Shown piece by piece: positions 45,493 through 54,779 of a stretch of 64,000 nucleotides of DNA. Within the stretch, counting starts at the first letter, position 1. Each line of letters begins with the position of its first letter. Location of the stretch: positions 186,001-250,000 of the forward strand of contig JADJGF010000001.1 of NCBI GenBank assembly GCA_016708125.1, in the 5' to 3' direction. The stretch comes from Ignavibacteriota bacterium (lineage in GTDB: Bacteria > Bacteroidota > Ignavibacteria > Ignavibacteriales > Melioribacteraceae). Below the pieces are notes generated by a model, which was not told where the DNA came from, searched no databases, and worked only from the letters and a program-made list of their open reading frames with translations. The position numbers and the translations under genes are program-made.

Positions 45493-46746
45493 ATGAAAAA
45501 ATTAATTGCATTTATAGTTTTTATTAGTAAATTTTCATTTGCTCAAGGCGAAGCAGCCATACCGTTTGTAACATTGCAGCAATCAAATTTATTATTAGGT
45601 GCCGGACAAATTGGCGTATCTATTCCAAATAATGATGTATTGGGATTTTATTTTAATCCGGCAATTTTAGGTTATACATCAAAAGAAAATCATGCCTCCA
45701 TTTATTCATTAACAAAAAAAACTGATTGGTTTTGGGATCCGATTACATACCACAATTATGGGTTAAATTTAGGTTATAATTTAGCATCTGAAATAAATTT
45801 CCCGTTATCAATAGGAGTGGGATTTATACATAACAAATTTGATTTTGGAGAATATTTTGTAACCAGTGAAGAAAGTCCCGTACCAATTGGTAAATATAGA
45901 AGTTATGATAGTTTTAACAGTTTTAGTTTAGGAATTGGAATTGATTATTTTGCAAAAATTAATGTTGGTGTTTCTATTAAATCTTTTGATTCAAATATAG
46001 GAGCAAGATATACAGATGGACAAATTAAAAAAATTTCAGTTGATGGAACAGTACTGGATTATGGCACTTTAATTATTCTTCCATTTTCAGAATTATTAAA
46101 ATCAAACTTAGATTTTCAACTTGATGATTTTTCAACTTTAACTCCAAATCTTAATTTTAGTCTTGGATACTCACTAACAAATGTTGGTGATGAAGTTTAT
46201 TATATTGATGAAAGTCAAAAAGATCCGCTTCCAAGAACTTCAAGATTTGGTTACACTCTAAATTTTGGTTATCAACTATTACATAAAAATATTAAAATCA
46301 ATTTAGTTGACTATTCTTTTACAGCAGAGGCAAATGATATATTGGTTAATAGAGACTTTGATGATGATGGTAATCAAGTAACATTTAATGCACAATACCA
46401 AAATTTATTTGGTGATATAGATATAATTGATCATGTAATTAGTCTGAATCCAGACGAAAAAGTTATTGTTCATAAAGGGCATATTTTTAATTTCTTTGAA
46501 ACAATAATTTTAGCTAAAGGAAGTTTTTTAGGCAGAGGATATTCTGAAGTTAGAAAAACTGACGGAATAGGAGTTTCTTCAAAAGGAATTTTTAAACTAT
46601 TAAATTCAATAATTGGAAATTCTACAATAAATTTTATAACCAAACATCTTCAAATAGATTATTATGATTCGTTTGTAGAAATTTCGAAAGGAAGTAAAAC
46701 AAATTTTAATGGCATATCATTACATTTTATTGATTTTGAACTATAA
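45493..46746 (+). CDS. Exported outer-membrane beta-barrel-like protein, function unknown
   Basis: The product is 417 aa. A signal peptide (MKKLIAFIVFISKFSFAQ) precedes a sequence of alternating aromatic/glycine strands resembling PorV/PorQ-type barrels (NNDVLGFYFNPAILGYTS near 50; SLGIGIDYFAKINVGVSIK near 150; NLNFSLGYSLTNVGDEVYY near 225). PorV-type proteins usually carry exactly such an FNPA motif early on. The role here is not known. It is not close to the PorV/PorQ pair at 49-51 kb, and it converges on the SRP RNA gene. Confidence 0.65.
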   Translation: MKKLIAFIVFISKFSFAQGEAAIPFVTLQQSNLLLGAGQIGVSIPNNDVLGFYFNPAILGYTSKENHASIYSLTKKTDWFWDPITYHNYGLNLGYNLASEINFPLSIGVGFIHNKFDFGEYFVTSEESPVPIGKYRSYDSFNSFSLGIGIDYFAKINVGVSIKSFDSNIGARYTDGQIKKISVDGTVLDYGTLIILPFSELLKSNLDFQLDDFSTLTPNLNFSLGYSLTNVGDEVYYIDESQKDPLPRTSRFGYTLNFGYQLLHKNIKINLVDYSFTAEANDILVNRDFDDDGNQVTFNAQYQNLFGDIDIIDHVISLNPDEKVIVHKGHIFNFFETIILAKGSFLGRGYSEVRKTDGIGVSSKGIFKLLNSIIGNSTINFITKHLQIDYYDSFVEISKGSKTNFNGISLHFIDFEL

Positions 46747-46750
46747 AAAA

Positions 46751-46842
46751 GCCAAGCAGCAAATTACACAAATTGAATACTGACCGCTGCTTCCTTCCGG
46801 ACCTCACGGAGTTGGGCATCAACTTGTTAAAATGTGCTTGGC
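46751..46842 (-). ncRNA. ffs: Signal recognition particle RNA (small bacterial type)
   Basis: About 92 nt. The ends GCCAAGCA and TGCTTGGC pair, and the apical loop contains the universally conserved GAGGTCCGGAAGGAAGCAGC (around 46787-46806, read on the minus strand), the Ffh-binding domain. The closing stem is followed by six T residues on the minus strand (46745-46750), which fixes the orientation and serves as terminator. It acts with Ffh in co-translational targeting. Confidence 0.95.
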
Positions 46843-46939
46843 AAATTTGAGGTGTAAATATAATTATTTATTGTTTTAGATAAAATTCTTTTCTATGCTA
46901 AATTGATTTTCATTTCTCATATTCTTAATCATAATCTTA

Positions 46940-47053
46940 TTCTTAATCTTACTCATTTTTTTAAAATAATAATTACTACATAGATAAAGGGAAAACATGA
47001 TTTTAGAAAAAATTAAAAAAGGTTAAGATTAGGATTATGAGTAAGATTAAGAA
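46940..47053. repeat. Perfect 17-bp inverted repeat with 80-bp spacer
   Basis: TTCTTAATCTTACTCAT at 46940-46956 is repeated as its exact complement at 47037-47053. Related copies of the CTTAATC/ATAATC words lie beside each arm. It occupies the gap between the SRP RNA gene and the glycosyltransferase gene. Its role is unknown; a dispersed repeat or RNA structure are both possible. Confidence 0.6.
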
Positions 47054-47064
47054 AATAAATGAAG

Positions 47065-48183
47065 TTATGACAATTGATTCAACACTTTTTTAAATTCATT
47101 TTCCCAGTTTAATTCCTTCGAAGCTTTTACACAGTTTTCTTTATAAGTAAAAAGCAAATTTTCATTCTTCAAAAATTCATTTATCGCAGAAATAATTTCA
47201 TCATCATTTTCAACATTTACATATTTCCCAACATTGAATTCATCAACTATTTTTTTCATTTGCGGAAGATTGCTGCACAAAACCGGAACTCCAGCCATAA
47301 TGTATTCAAATATTTTATTTGGTAATGCGTAGTAATAACTTAGACTAATATTTTCAATTAATGCAATTCCCAAATCCGCAGAAGCCGTACAGTTTAAAAG
47401 TTCATTATGATTTACAGAGCCGATAAAATGAACTCTATTTTGCAAATTTAATTTTCTTGTTTCATTTTCAAATTTCGTTTTAAACTCGCCATCACCAACA
47501 ATAACAAAGTGTGCATTTTCAATTTTGTTCAATATTTGAATTAATTTTAAAATTCCTCTGCCTTCTAAAATTACTCCTTGATATAAAATTATCTTTTCAT
47601 TTAATCCAATTCCTAACTTTTTTCTTAAATCAACTTTTTCAAAATTATCCTTAAACTTTGGCAAATTTCTCAATACAAGAATATTTTTTAACTCATATTT
47701 TTCTTCAAGAAATTCTTTATCCATTTCTCCGGTAACAAAAACATTGTCAACTTTTCTAATAAACTTATTTTCAATTTTTGCAATTATATTTTGCACAATT
47801 GATTTATTTCTTAATCCGGCTAAGTGGGCATAAATTTCTCTGCTGTTATAAAATATTTTTGCTTTATTAAATTTTGCAAAAAAATATGTTACATGAAGTG
47901 TATAAACATCTTCGGCAAAGTAAATATCTGATTTATATTTTAATAAATCTTTTATAAGTAAATAAAAAAATGAGAAGTAAAATTTTAAACTAGATTTCGA
48001 TTTATCAAGTTTATAAATATTTGTTTTGCCCAACTGGGATTTGAAATTTTCGGATTTCCAATCGAATGAAATTGTTTGAACTTCGTAATTTAAATTTGTT
48101 AAAGATTCAATCAAATTAACAACGCGCGAATCTTGATTTGCATTACCGAGAAAAGTAATTATTACAGATTTTTTATCAGACAT
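47065..48183 (-). CDS. Glycosyltransferase, GT4-like (GT-B fold)
   Basis: The product is 372 aa. The N-terminal Rossmann half starts IITFLGNANQDSRVVNLIES. The C-terminal half has the GT4 layout: LGIGLNEKIILYQGVILEGR, FVIVGDGEFKTKF, VHFIGSVNHNELLNCTASAD and the EX7E-like LPNKIFEYIMAGVPVLCSNL. It should transfer a sugar from a nucleotide donor to an unknown acceptor. The next gene downstream on the strand is unrelated by family, but the one upstream (GNAT/FemAB-like) ends 8 bp before this ATG, so the two are probably co-transcribed and may serve cell-surface modification. Confidence 0.85.
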   Translation of the reverse strand: MSDKKSVIITFLGNANQDSRVVNLIESLTNLNYEVQTISFDWKSENFKSQLGKTNIYKLDKSKSSLKFYFSFFYLLIKDLLKYKSDIYFAEDVYTLHVTYFFAKFNKAKIFYNSREIYAHLAGLRNKSIVQNIIAKIENKFIRKVDNVFVTGEMDKEFLEEKYELKNILVLRNLPKFKDNFEKVDLRKKLGIGLNEKIILYQGVILEGRGILKLIQILNKIENAHFVIVGDGEFKTKFENETRKLNLQNRVHFIGSVNHNELLNCTASADLGIALIENISLSYYYALPNKIFEYIMAGVPVLCSNLPQMKKIVDEFNVGKYVNVENDDEIISAINEFLKNENLLFTYKENCVKASKELNWENEFKKVLNQLS

Positions 48184-48191
48184 TTTAATGT

Positions 48192-49151
48192 CTATAATTT
48201 TATGTGAAGTGTATTTCTCATAATTGATTTTGCATCAAATTTTTCTTTGAAATCTATTAAGTTCATGCTTGGCGTCATTGGATTTTCAGCCGATGTATCT
48301 TGCGAAACTCCAATATCGACATAATTATAATCGCGTTCGGTTGCATCTTTTACAACTTCAAACATTACACGCTGAATTGGTTTGTATTCGGCATATTCAT
48401 AACGAAGCATATTGTAAAAACAAATTGCAACATTTTTATTTGCATAAAACATTAGCGAACCGGCAATCGGTTCTTCATCCAAATAAACCATAAAAAGTTT
48501 TAATCTATCCGGCATAAGTTGTTTTAATTTTAATAAATCTTCGTACGAGTGCGTTGGCTTTACGTTATGTCGTGATTTGTTCTCAATCAATATCGGATAG
48601 AATTCATCATATCGTTCATTCACTTCTACTCTTACACCTTCTTTAATTGAATGACGAATATTTCTTCTTGTAGTTTGTGTAAATCTAGAAATTATTTCAA
48701 TGTTTGGATTTAGTTTTATTGCACTAGAAATATAATGTAGTTGAAATTTAAATCCTTGCCACAACATTGCAAAATCCAAATTATGATTTGGAAAAGTTTC
48801 GTAAATCATTGGAGCAGCAGTAAGTGTTAATTCATTAATTCCATTTTTCTTTGAATATTCCAAAAGTGCAGAAACAATTTCCATCGTTTCTTTAAAAGTT
48901 ATATCTGGAATTACAATTGATCCGTAACTTGCACCAATTGGTGATTCAAAATGTGAATTATTTATTAGACTTCCCGGAAGCACGGCGGCAATTTTATTTT
49001 TATCCAAAAATATTAAATGATTAAATTTGAATTTTCCCGGAGTGTGGTAATCAAAAAATTTCTGCATGTGAAACATTGTTCCATTGCTTGACTTTAGAAC
49101 AAATTCATCCCACTTATCTTTCCATTCGGGTGTGTATTCAATAATTTCCAT
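48192..49151 (-). CDS. FemAB/GNAT-like transferase
   Basis: About 319 aa from ATG 49151 (MEIIEYTPEWKDKWDEFV); the frame also opens at TTG 49160. The N-terminal pattern EWKDKWDEFVLKSSNGTMFH and the C-terminal GNAT-type half (PIAGSLMFYANKNVAICFYN, YKPIQRVMFEVVKDATERDY) match the FemAB-like peptidyl/acetyltransferase group, in which members transfer an amino acid or acyl group to envelope molecules. The TTRRNIRHSIKEGVRVEV segment is also typical. The substrate is unknown. It is followed closely by the glycosyltransferase gene. Confidence 0.75.
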   Translation of the reverse strand: MEIIEYTPEWKDKWDEFVLKSSNGTMFHMQKFFDYHTPGKFKFNHLIFLDKNKIAAVLPGSLINNSHFESPIGASYGSIVIPDITFKETMEIVSALLEYSKKNGINELTLTAAPMIYETFPNHNLDFAMLWQGFKFQLHYISSAIKLNPNIEIISRFTQTTRRNIRHSIKEGVRVEVNERYDEFYPILIENKSRHNVKPTHSYEDLLKLKQLMPDRLKLFMVYLDEEPIAGSLMFYANKNVAICFYNMLRYEYAEYKPIQRVMFEVVKDATERDYNYVDIGVSQDTSAENPMTPSMNLIDFKEKFDAKSIMRNTLHIKL

Positions 49152-49246
49152 AATTGCCAAAAGTAAGTTGTACGGAGGTTAAAAATACAAAATAAGAATA
49201 TGTTTCACATAATTAAAAAAACTCAAATTATAATTTTGAAACATAT

Positions 49247-50146
49247 TTAGAAAATATATTGAAGGGAAATTGTATTTGCATTTCCGATGTTATAAGTAAA
49301 TGGTGTAAATGCATAATCCAAATTAAAGCCTTTGTAGAAAACTCCAGCACCGAAAGAAATATTACGAGATTCAATTCCATTTACATAACCAAATCTTAGA
49401 AAGAATTGTTTATCGTATCCAATTTCCGAGCCGAAATGAATGCGCGTAATTTCAGAATCAAAATAATTTTGAATTCCAAAAACCGGAAAAATTTCCAATG
49501 AAGCTGATTCAACCGAAAATTTATATGTCGCATTTAGCAATAAATCCGAAGGTAATTTTGTTTTTTCAAGTCTTAAATTATTCATACTTCCTAAATTTCT
49601 TACTGATAAACCTAAATTTAGATTTTCTAAAATATCTGTATAAATTAAACCCAAATCATATCCTAATCCGGCTGCATCATCAGTAAAAATACTTTCATAT
49701 AAATATTTAATTGAAAAGCCAAAGTAAATATTTTCGGTCAATCCAAATCCGGATGATAAATTTCCATAAAAATAATTTACGTCAAAAGTTGATTGTGGAG
49801 TTTCAGTCGGTTGAGTTCTAACTTCAAAGTCATTTACTTTTGTTGTGTTTGCGCCAACTGAAAATGGAATTCCCCATAAACTAAAGTTTGCTCCAACAAA
49901 TTGACTTGATAAATCTTGAATCCATGCTTGGTGAGAAAACATAATACCGGCAGAATTATTTAAATTTACCGTCGCCGGATTATAATAAACAGATGAAACA
50001 TCGCCGTCTAAAAATCCAATATCGGAAACGGCAATTGTTTTTGCACTTGGTCCAATTTTTAAAAATGATAAACCGCTTTTGCCAGCATTTTGAGCAAACA
50101 CTGAAAAGATAATTATGAAATTTAATGTTAAAATTTTTTTTATCAT
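49247..50146 (-). CDS. PorV/PorQ family outer-membrane protein
   Basis: The product is 299 aa. A signal peptide (MIKKILTLNFIIIFSVFAQ) precedes SGLSFLKIGPSAKTIAVSD and the diagnostic VSSVYYNPATVN. The rest is a 14-strand-type barrel ending in an aromatic residue (ISLQYIF). PorV shuttles proteins of the type IX secretion system; PorQ and related paralogues are common in Ignavibacteria. It lies 80 bp downstream of a second member of the family. Confidence 0.85.
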   Translation of the reverse strand: MIKKILTLNFIIIFSVFAQNAGKSGLSFLKIGPSAKTIAVSDIGFLDGDVSSVYYNPATVNLNNSAGIMFSHQAWIQDLSSQFVGANFSLWGIPFSVGANTTKVNDFEVRTQPTETPQSTFDVNYFYGNLSSGFGLTENIYFGFSIKYLYESIFTDDAAGLGYDLGLIYTDILENLNLGLSVRNLGSMNNLRLEKTKLPSDLLLNATYKFSVESASLEIFPVFGIQNYFDSEITRIHFGSEIGYDKQFFLRFGYVNGIESRNISFGAGVFYKGFNLDYAFTPFTYNIGNANTISLQYIF

Positions 50147-50174
50147 TTTATTTTCAAATAATTCTTCTTAAAAA

Positions 50175-50215
50175 ATTAACCACAGAGAACACAAAGATGT
50201 TCTCAAAGATCACAA
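50175..50215. repeat. Degenerate CACAGAG-type intergenic repeat
   Basis: TAACCACAGAGAACACAAAG followed by ATGTTCTCAAAGATCACAAA has an internal inverted pair (GAGAAC/GTTCTC) and a near-periodic ACAAAG/CAAAG pattern. It resembles short intergenic repeats common in many genomes. It sits between the two PorV/PorQ genes. Confidence 0.4.
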
Positions 50216-50225
50216 AATATTTTAA

Positions 50226-51245
50226 TTAAAATAAAATTTCAATTCCAATTATATGATGATCGTAAGCAGCGTAAGGTTCAATTGCAAAGGCGTAATTTAT
50301 TCCGACTAATATTTCATTTATCATTTTAGAATAAGAAAATCCAAATGCTGGTCTTAATGGAATATCAAAATTTGAAATACTAATTCTATCAATTCCACCT
50401 CTTAAAAATAAATTTTCTATTATATTATATTCGGTTCCTAATCTTAAAAAATCTGTTTCGGCGTTACTATGTTCAAATTCTAAAGTTGCAATCACTTTTG
50501 GATCTTCAAATTTATATGCCGATGAAATTTTTACGAAAAAGGGAAAATTGTAAGTCTTTGAGTTTCCGCTTGTTCCGTATAATTTACTTGAATCCCATTT
50601 ATATTTTGAATTTACGTCTGTTAAAACAAAAGCAAAATTTAAATTTTTATTAAATTTATATAAAGCACCAAAATCCAATCCAAATCCAGATGAAGTTATA
50701 TCTTCATAAAGTTTATAATAATACAGCTTTAGTCCTACCCCAATTGATAATTTTTCCGAAAATCGATTTGAAAAACTAAGGAAGAACTGATTTTCCGATG
50801 TTGATAAATCTTTAAATTTTTCTCCTTGATTATCTCTTCCATCAATATTACTTACGCCGGCATTTATTATCCCAAAACTTATTCCGGCAATTGAACGCGG
50901 TTTTCCATCTGCAGATTTATTTTTTCCAAATTCAAATTTTCTTGTAAAATTTAGAAAATTTAATGATCTATCTAATGACAAAAATGAATATGAAGTTTGA
51001 AAATAATTATTTTCTTGAAATGCAGATAATGCGGGATTATAATATGAAACTAAATTTCCTTCATCTAATGCGGAAATTGAATTTCCCATTGAAATTCCAC
51101 GAGCGCCAAAACCCATACGACTAAAGGCTCCGGACATACTGTTTAATTTTGAAAATTCCGATTGTGCAACAATTGATGAAGATAAAATTAATATTCCCGA
51201 AAAACTAAATGACAAAAATAATTTGGTAAGATTTCTTTTAATCAC
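50226..51245 (-). CDS. PorV/PorQ family outer-membrane protein
   Basis: The product is 339 aa, with signal peptide (LFLSFSFSGILILSSSIVAQ), then SRMGFGARGISMGNSISALD and LVSYYNPALSAFQ, the family hallmark. Barrel strands continue to the C-terminal IIGIEILF. The GTG start overlaps the stop of the upstream sorting-domain gene by 4 nt (GTGA), so production of this barrel protein is coupled to that of a secreted protein. It may help export or anchor it. Confidence 0.85.
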   Translation of the reverse strand: MIKRNLTKLFLSFSFSGILILSSSIVAQSEFSKLNSMSGAFSRMGFGARGISMGNSISALDEGNLVSYYNPALSAFQENNYFQTSYSFLSLDRSLNFLNFTRKFEFGKNKSADGKPRSIAGISFGIINAGVSNIDGRDNQGEKFKDLSTSENQFFLSFSNRFSEKLSIGVGLKLYYYKLYEDITSSGFGLDFGALYKFNKNLNFAFVLTDVNSKYKWDSSKLYGTSGNSKTYNFPFFVKISSAYKFEDPKVIATLEFEHSNAETDFLRLGTEYNIIENLFLRGGIDRISISNFDIPLRPAFGFSYSKMINEILVGINYAFAIEPYAAYDHHIIGIEILF

Positions 51246-52807
51246 ATCAACACCATGATTTTGCCATAAGATTGTTTGTTATCGCCAATATCAATTCTAA
51301 AAAAATAAACTCCATTCGGAACAATATTATTATTTTCATCACGGCCATTCCAATAATCAATATTATCTAATCCGCCCGGTCTATTTGCATTTTGAATTAT
51401 TGTCTTTACCAGATTCATTCCAAAATCAAAAATTCTAATTGTTACTTGCTTACTTTCGCCATCAAAATTATATTTAATATTAATTTGCTCTTCATCAGGC
51501 TGAAAAGGATTTGGAAATGCAATCGCTTCTGATTCAGAAGAAACCGCTGGTGATGAAAGGAAAACTTTCCAATTGCCGACCCACATTCCACCCGTTTCAA
51601 TTAGTTTTGCAGTCCCAGATTCAGAACCAAGCCAAATATTATTGCTCTGTGAATTATCCAATGTGCAATTAACTGCTCTGAATTTTGTAGTATTTAGAGT
51701 ATTACCAGATTCAGAATCTATAATTTGCGGAATGTTTATCCAAGTATTACCTAAATCATTTGAGCGAAAAACTCCATTATCAGTTGCTGCTAAAATATCA
51801 GCTTCTGTTTCATTCTGATTAAATGTAAAATCAATATCGTGAATATTTTCGCCAGCCAAATAAGTATTCCAGTTTTCACCAAAATCTGAAGAAGAACTTA
51901 AGCCATAAAATTCTGTTAATCCTTCGGCTTTCCAAGTTGCAGCCCAAATTGTATTGTTGGAAATATCAAAATCAATTTTTAAAACAAAATTTCCGCTGAT
52001 AGAATTTTCTTGATTCAAATGATTAAATTTACGCCAGCTAATTCCGCCATCCGAACTTAAATTAATTCCGTTTGCTGTTCCCACTAAAATTGTAGAATCA
52101 TTCAAAGTTTTTAGAGAGAAAAATCTATGATTTAAATTATCTTCAAATCCCAAAGCTCCAGAAGATGGTGAAATAGTAAAATCCAAAGTATCGGTTGGTT
52201 TAATAGAATCAAGGTAATCCGGCGGGACTACAACTTTTTCCCAAGTTTTACCAACATCAATACTTTTTCTAAATCCTCCGTAAAATGAAGCAATCCAAAT
52301 TGTGTTTTTTGTAAAAGCAATGCTTCTTGTAAAATTCCCTTCTTCAACCGGAATTGGCAAAGCACGCAAAGTATTTATTCCATAAACAATTGACGAATCA
52401 TCTTCTGCATCAATCGGTTGAGCAATGTCAATCCAAGTTTCGCCCTTATCCGCAGAATAATGCAAACCTGAGCCAACAGGAACAACATCATCGGAATTTT
52501 CAAGAGGATGCCAAGTTGCGCACCAAATTGTATCATTATTTATTGCAAGAGCAGAAATTCCTTCTTCGCCGAATTTGTAACTTGTCCAACTTGCTCCGCC
52601 ATCTATTGATTTACTCAAACCAATTGTTGTAGCAACCCAAATATCTGAGCCCATAAAATCAATGTATTCAACAGCGTTTCCGCTTGGAGTTGGATCCGCT
52701 AAAATTTTAGAAAGACTTGTTTTATCTAAAGTAAATTTATTTGGTAATGTTTGTGCATACAAACTTACTGCAAATATTAACGAAATTGTGATAAAATATT
52801 TTTTCAA
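51242..52807 (-). CDS. Secreted beta-propeller-like protein with FlgD-like/type IX sorting C-terminus
   Basis: The product is 521 aa. A signal peptide (KKYFITISLIFAVSLYAQ) is followed by repeated Asp-box/BNR-like units (SIDGGASWTSYKF, SADKGETWIDI, SIDVGKTWEKV, SSDGGISWRKF, SSDFGENWNTY, SNDLGNTWINI), indicating a beta-propeller of six or more blades. The last 85 residues form the FlgD Ig-like/T9SS type A sorting region: AFPNPFQPDEEQINIKYNF, IRIFDFGMNLV, YWNGRDENNNIVPNGVYFFR, then KSYGKIMVLM-like ending. It is likely exported by the type IX system and surface-attached. It is coupled to the PorV/PorQ gene downstream. Confidence 0.85.
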   Translation of the reverse strand: MKKYFITISLIFAVSLYAQTLPNKFTLDKTSLSKILADPTPSGNAVEYIDFMGSDIWVATTIGLSKSIDGGASWTSYKFGEEGISALAINNDTIWCATWHPLENSDDVVPVGSGLHYSADKGETWIDIAQPIDAEDDSSIVYGINTLRALPIPVEEGNFTRSIAFTKNTIWIASFYGGFRKSIDVGKTWEKVVVPPDYLDSIKPTDTLDFTISPSSGALGFEDNLNHRFFSLKTLNDSTILVGTANGINLSSDGGISWRKFNHLNQENSISGNFVLKIDFDISNNTIWAATWKAEGLTEFYGLSSSSDFGENWNTYLAGENIHDIDFTFNQNETEADILAATDNGVFRSNDLGNTWINIPQIIDSESGNTLNTTKFRAVNCTLDNSQSNNIWLGSESGTAKLIETGGMWVGNWKVFLSSPAVSSESEAIAFPNPFQPDEEQINIKYNFDGESKQVTIRIFDFGMNLVKTIIQNANRPGGLDNIDYWNGRDENNNIVPNGVYFFRIDIGDNKQSYGKIMVLM

Positions 52808-52809
52808 AA

Positions 52810-53619
52810 TTAATTTACTTTTAGTGAAAAATTAATTGTATTGCTAACTAAACCGGATTTATCAACTGCGTTAAATTTAAAGTGCCAAAAGCCGGTTTGA
52901 GATGTAGGTCCAAAATTGTTTTTTAAAGAAAAAATTCCATCTCCGCGAACTTCGTCACCAGATCCGGAAACATCACCGTTATCAAACATTGGAAATTTTG
53001 TAATTGTATTGTTTGCATCAACAAAAACAACAGAGCTATCCGGTCTTAGTAATTCAAAATAAACTTGTTGAATATCACTTAATCCATTTGGTTCACTTAC
53101 TTTTACTGTAAAAACAAAAGTTGTATTTCTATCTACTGAAGATGGAATGTTTAAATCAGAAATGGCAGGATGAAGATTTTCTGCATTGCTTAGATATTTA
53201 AACTTTTTAACACCAATTTTCTTAATATTTTCACCAGCAGGATTTACATTATCTTCAACATAAAAATCAATTTCATAATTTCCAGGTAGCATACTTTCGC
53301 TAAAAATAATTTCACCCGAATATGTTTTCTTAATACTTGAATTATTTGTATTCATTAAAATTCTATCAGTAATTTCTTCACTTCCATCTTCGTTAAATAA
53401 AATAAACCAAACTGATTTTACTGATTGCGATTTATTTATTGAAACAAAATTTTGCAATTTTTTATTTGTTGCGGAATAAGCAAATTCATCTGGCGAGGAA
53501 ATAGATTCAACAAAATAATCGGCATTTTCCTTTTCAATAACATCGTTAGGAATTTCTTCACAACTTAAAAATATTGCGATTGAAACGATGTAAAATATTT
53601 TCATCAATTTTATTTTCAT
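52810..53619 (-). CDS. Lipoprotein with Ig-like domain, function unknown
   Basis: About 269 aa from ATG 53619; the frame also opens at a GTG at 53664. The signal peptide ends in the lipobox IFLSC with Cys at about residue 20. A segment (NLHPAISDLNIPSSVDRNTT to FELLRPDSS) looks like an Ig-like domain, and FPMFDNGDVSGSGDEVRGDG followed by IFS is a calcium-binding-type acidic turn also seen in other secreted Ignavibacteria proteins. It ends 2 bp before the start of the sorting-domain gene, so the lipoprotein, the propeller protein and the two PorV/PorQ proteins form one transcription unit. Confidence 0.75.
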   Translation of the reverse strand: MKIKLMKIFYIVSIAIFLSCEEIPNDVIEKENADYFVESISSPDEFAYSATNKKLQNFVSINKSQSVKSVWFILFNEDGSEEITDRILMNTNNSSIKKTYSGEIIFSESMLPGNYEIDFYVEDNVNPAGENIKKIGVKKFKYLSNAENLHPAISDLNIPSSVDRNTTFVFTVKVSEPNGLSDIQQVYFELLRPDSSVVFVDANNTITKFPMFDNGDVSGSGDEVRGDGIFSLKNNFGPTSQTGFWHFKFNAVDKSGLVSNTINFSLKVN

Positions 53620-53802
53620 ATTAAAAAAGATGTGATTGCTTGAAGAATTTTGATTAGAAACCACATTAAAATTTACTGTCTTATTTTTGTTGAGAAAATT
53701 TAATTAAAAAGTAGCAAATTTTTCTATGGTCACCTTTTGATTTTTGTGGATTAAAATTTAGAGAAGTTGATTAAAACTATCAAGTACAATTTTTATTGCA
53801 CC

Positions 53803-54762
53803 TTAAAAGCTAATATAAAACGGTGACGGTGAAAATGAAATTGCCAAAATAAACAAACTGAAATAACCAATTAGTTTCCTTTTCCAATCAAGTTTTTCAA
53901 AATATCTAACCGGCGGATGTTTTACCTTAATAATAAAGTATAGAATTACTGCCCAAAATAGCCAACCCGTCCAGCCAAAACCAATACTCAATTCTAAAAG
54001 TCCATCAACAATTCCGGAAATTCCAAATATTATTAAAAATATCATTGAAATACTTGCAACTGCTTCTTGAATTTTTGGACCAAACATACTAAATACAATA
54101 TGTCCGCCGTCTAATTGTCCAACCGGAATCATATTCATTGCGGTGATTAAAAGTCCAAACCATCCCGTCATCAAATAAGGATAATGATAAACTTCGGTCA
54201 TCGGCGGAACAAATTCATTTGTTGAAGTCAATAAATTTTTTAGAAAAATAAAAAGTAAATTATTTCCGAATTCAAGTGATAAAGAATTTTTGCCGTAATC
54301 CGGAGAAAAATAATCGGGATGAATTGCGAGAATATAATCTTGTGTGGGAAGATGAGTAAATCCGTAAACCAAAACAATTATAGATGCAATAAAGCCGGCA
54401 ATTGGTCCGGCAACTCCAATATCAAACATTGCTTTGTTATTGGGAATTTCCGATTTTGTTCTAATCACTGCGCCCATGGTTCCGAAATTAAAAAACTCCG
54501 GAATCGGAGGAATCGGAATAAAATACGGAAGCGTTGCTTTTACTTTATGAAATTTTGCCGCAAAATAATGTCCGAATTCATGAGTAGCTAAAATGAATAA
54601 CGCCGAAAGAGAATATGGAAGCCCGATTGCTAAAGATTCCAAATCATATGGACCCATTGTTCCGGTTACCCATTCGGTTCCGGCAATAACAGTTGTTATA
54701 AAAGTTATTAAAAAAAGTAATAAATGAAAAAATGGACTTTGAAAAAATTTATTTTTGATCAA
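53803..54762 (-). CDS. Site-2 protease family membrane metalloprotease (M50)
   Basis: A 319-aa membrane protein with about seven helices. The zinc motif HEFGH is in ATHEFGHYFAAKFHKVKATL (near 60), and the third ligand lies in NMIPVGQLDGGHIVF (near 220). FGTMGAVIRTKSEIPNNKAM and FDIGVAGPIAGF match intramembrane proteases of the S2P family without a PDZ domain. Its substrate is unknown; in other bacteria such proteases cut anti-sigma factors or membrane peptides. Probably a TTG start. It lies 17 bp after the barrel-like gene upstream. Confidence 0.87.
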   Translation of the reverse strand: MIKNKFFQSPFFHLLLFLITFITTVIAGTEWVTGTMGPYDLESLAIGLPYSLSALFILATHEFGHYFAAKFHKVKATLPYFIPIPPIPEFFNFGTMGAVIRTKSEIPNNKAMFDIGVAGPIAGFIASIIVLVYGFTHLPTQDYILAIHPDYFSPDYGKNSLSLEFGNNLLFIFLKNLLTSTNEFVPPMTEVYHYPYLMTGWFGLLITAMNMIPVGQLDGGHIVFSMFGPKIQEAVASISMIFLIIFGISGIVDGLLELSIGFGWTGWLFWAVILYFIIKVKHPPVRYFEKLDWKRKLIGYFSLFILAISFSPSPFYISF

Positions 54763-54779
54763 TATAAAATTCCTTAAAA

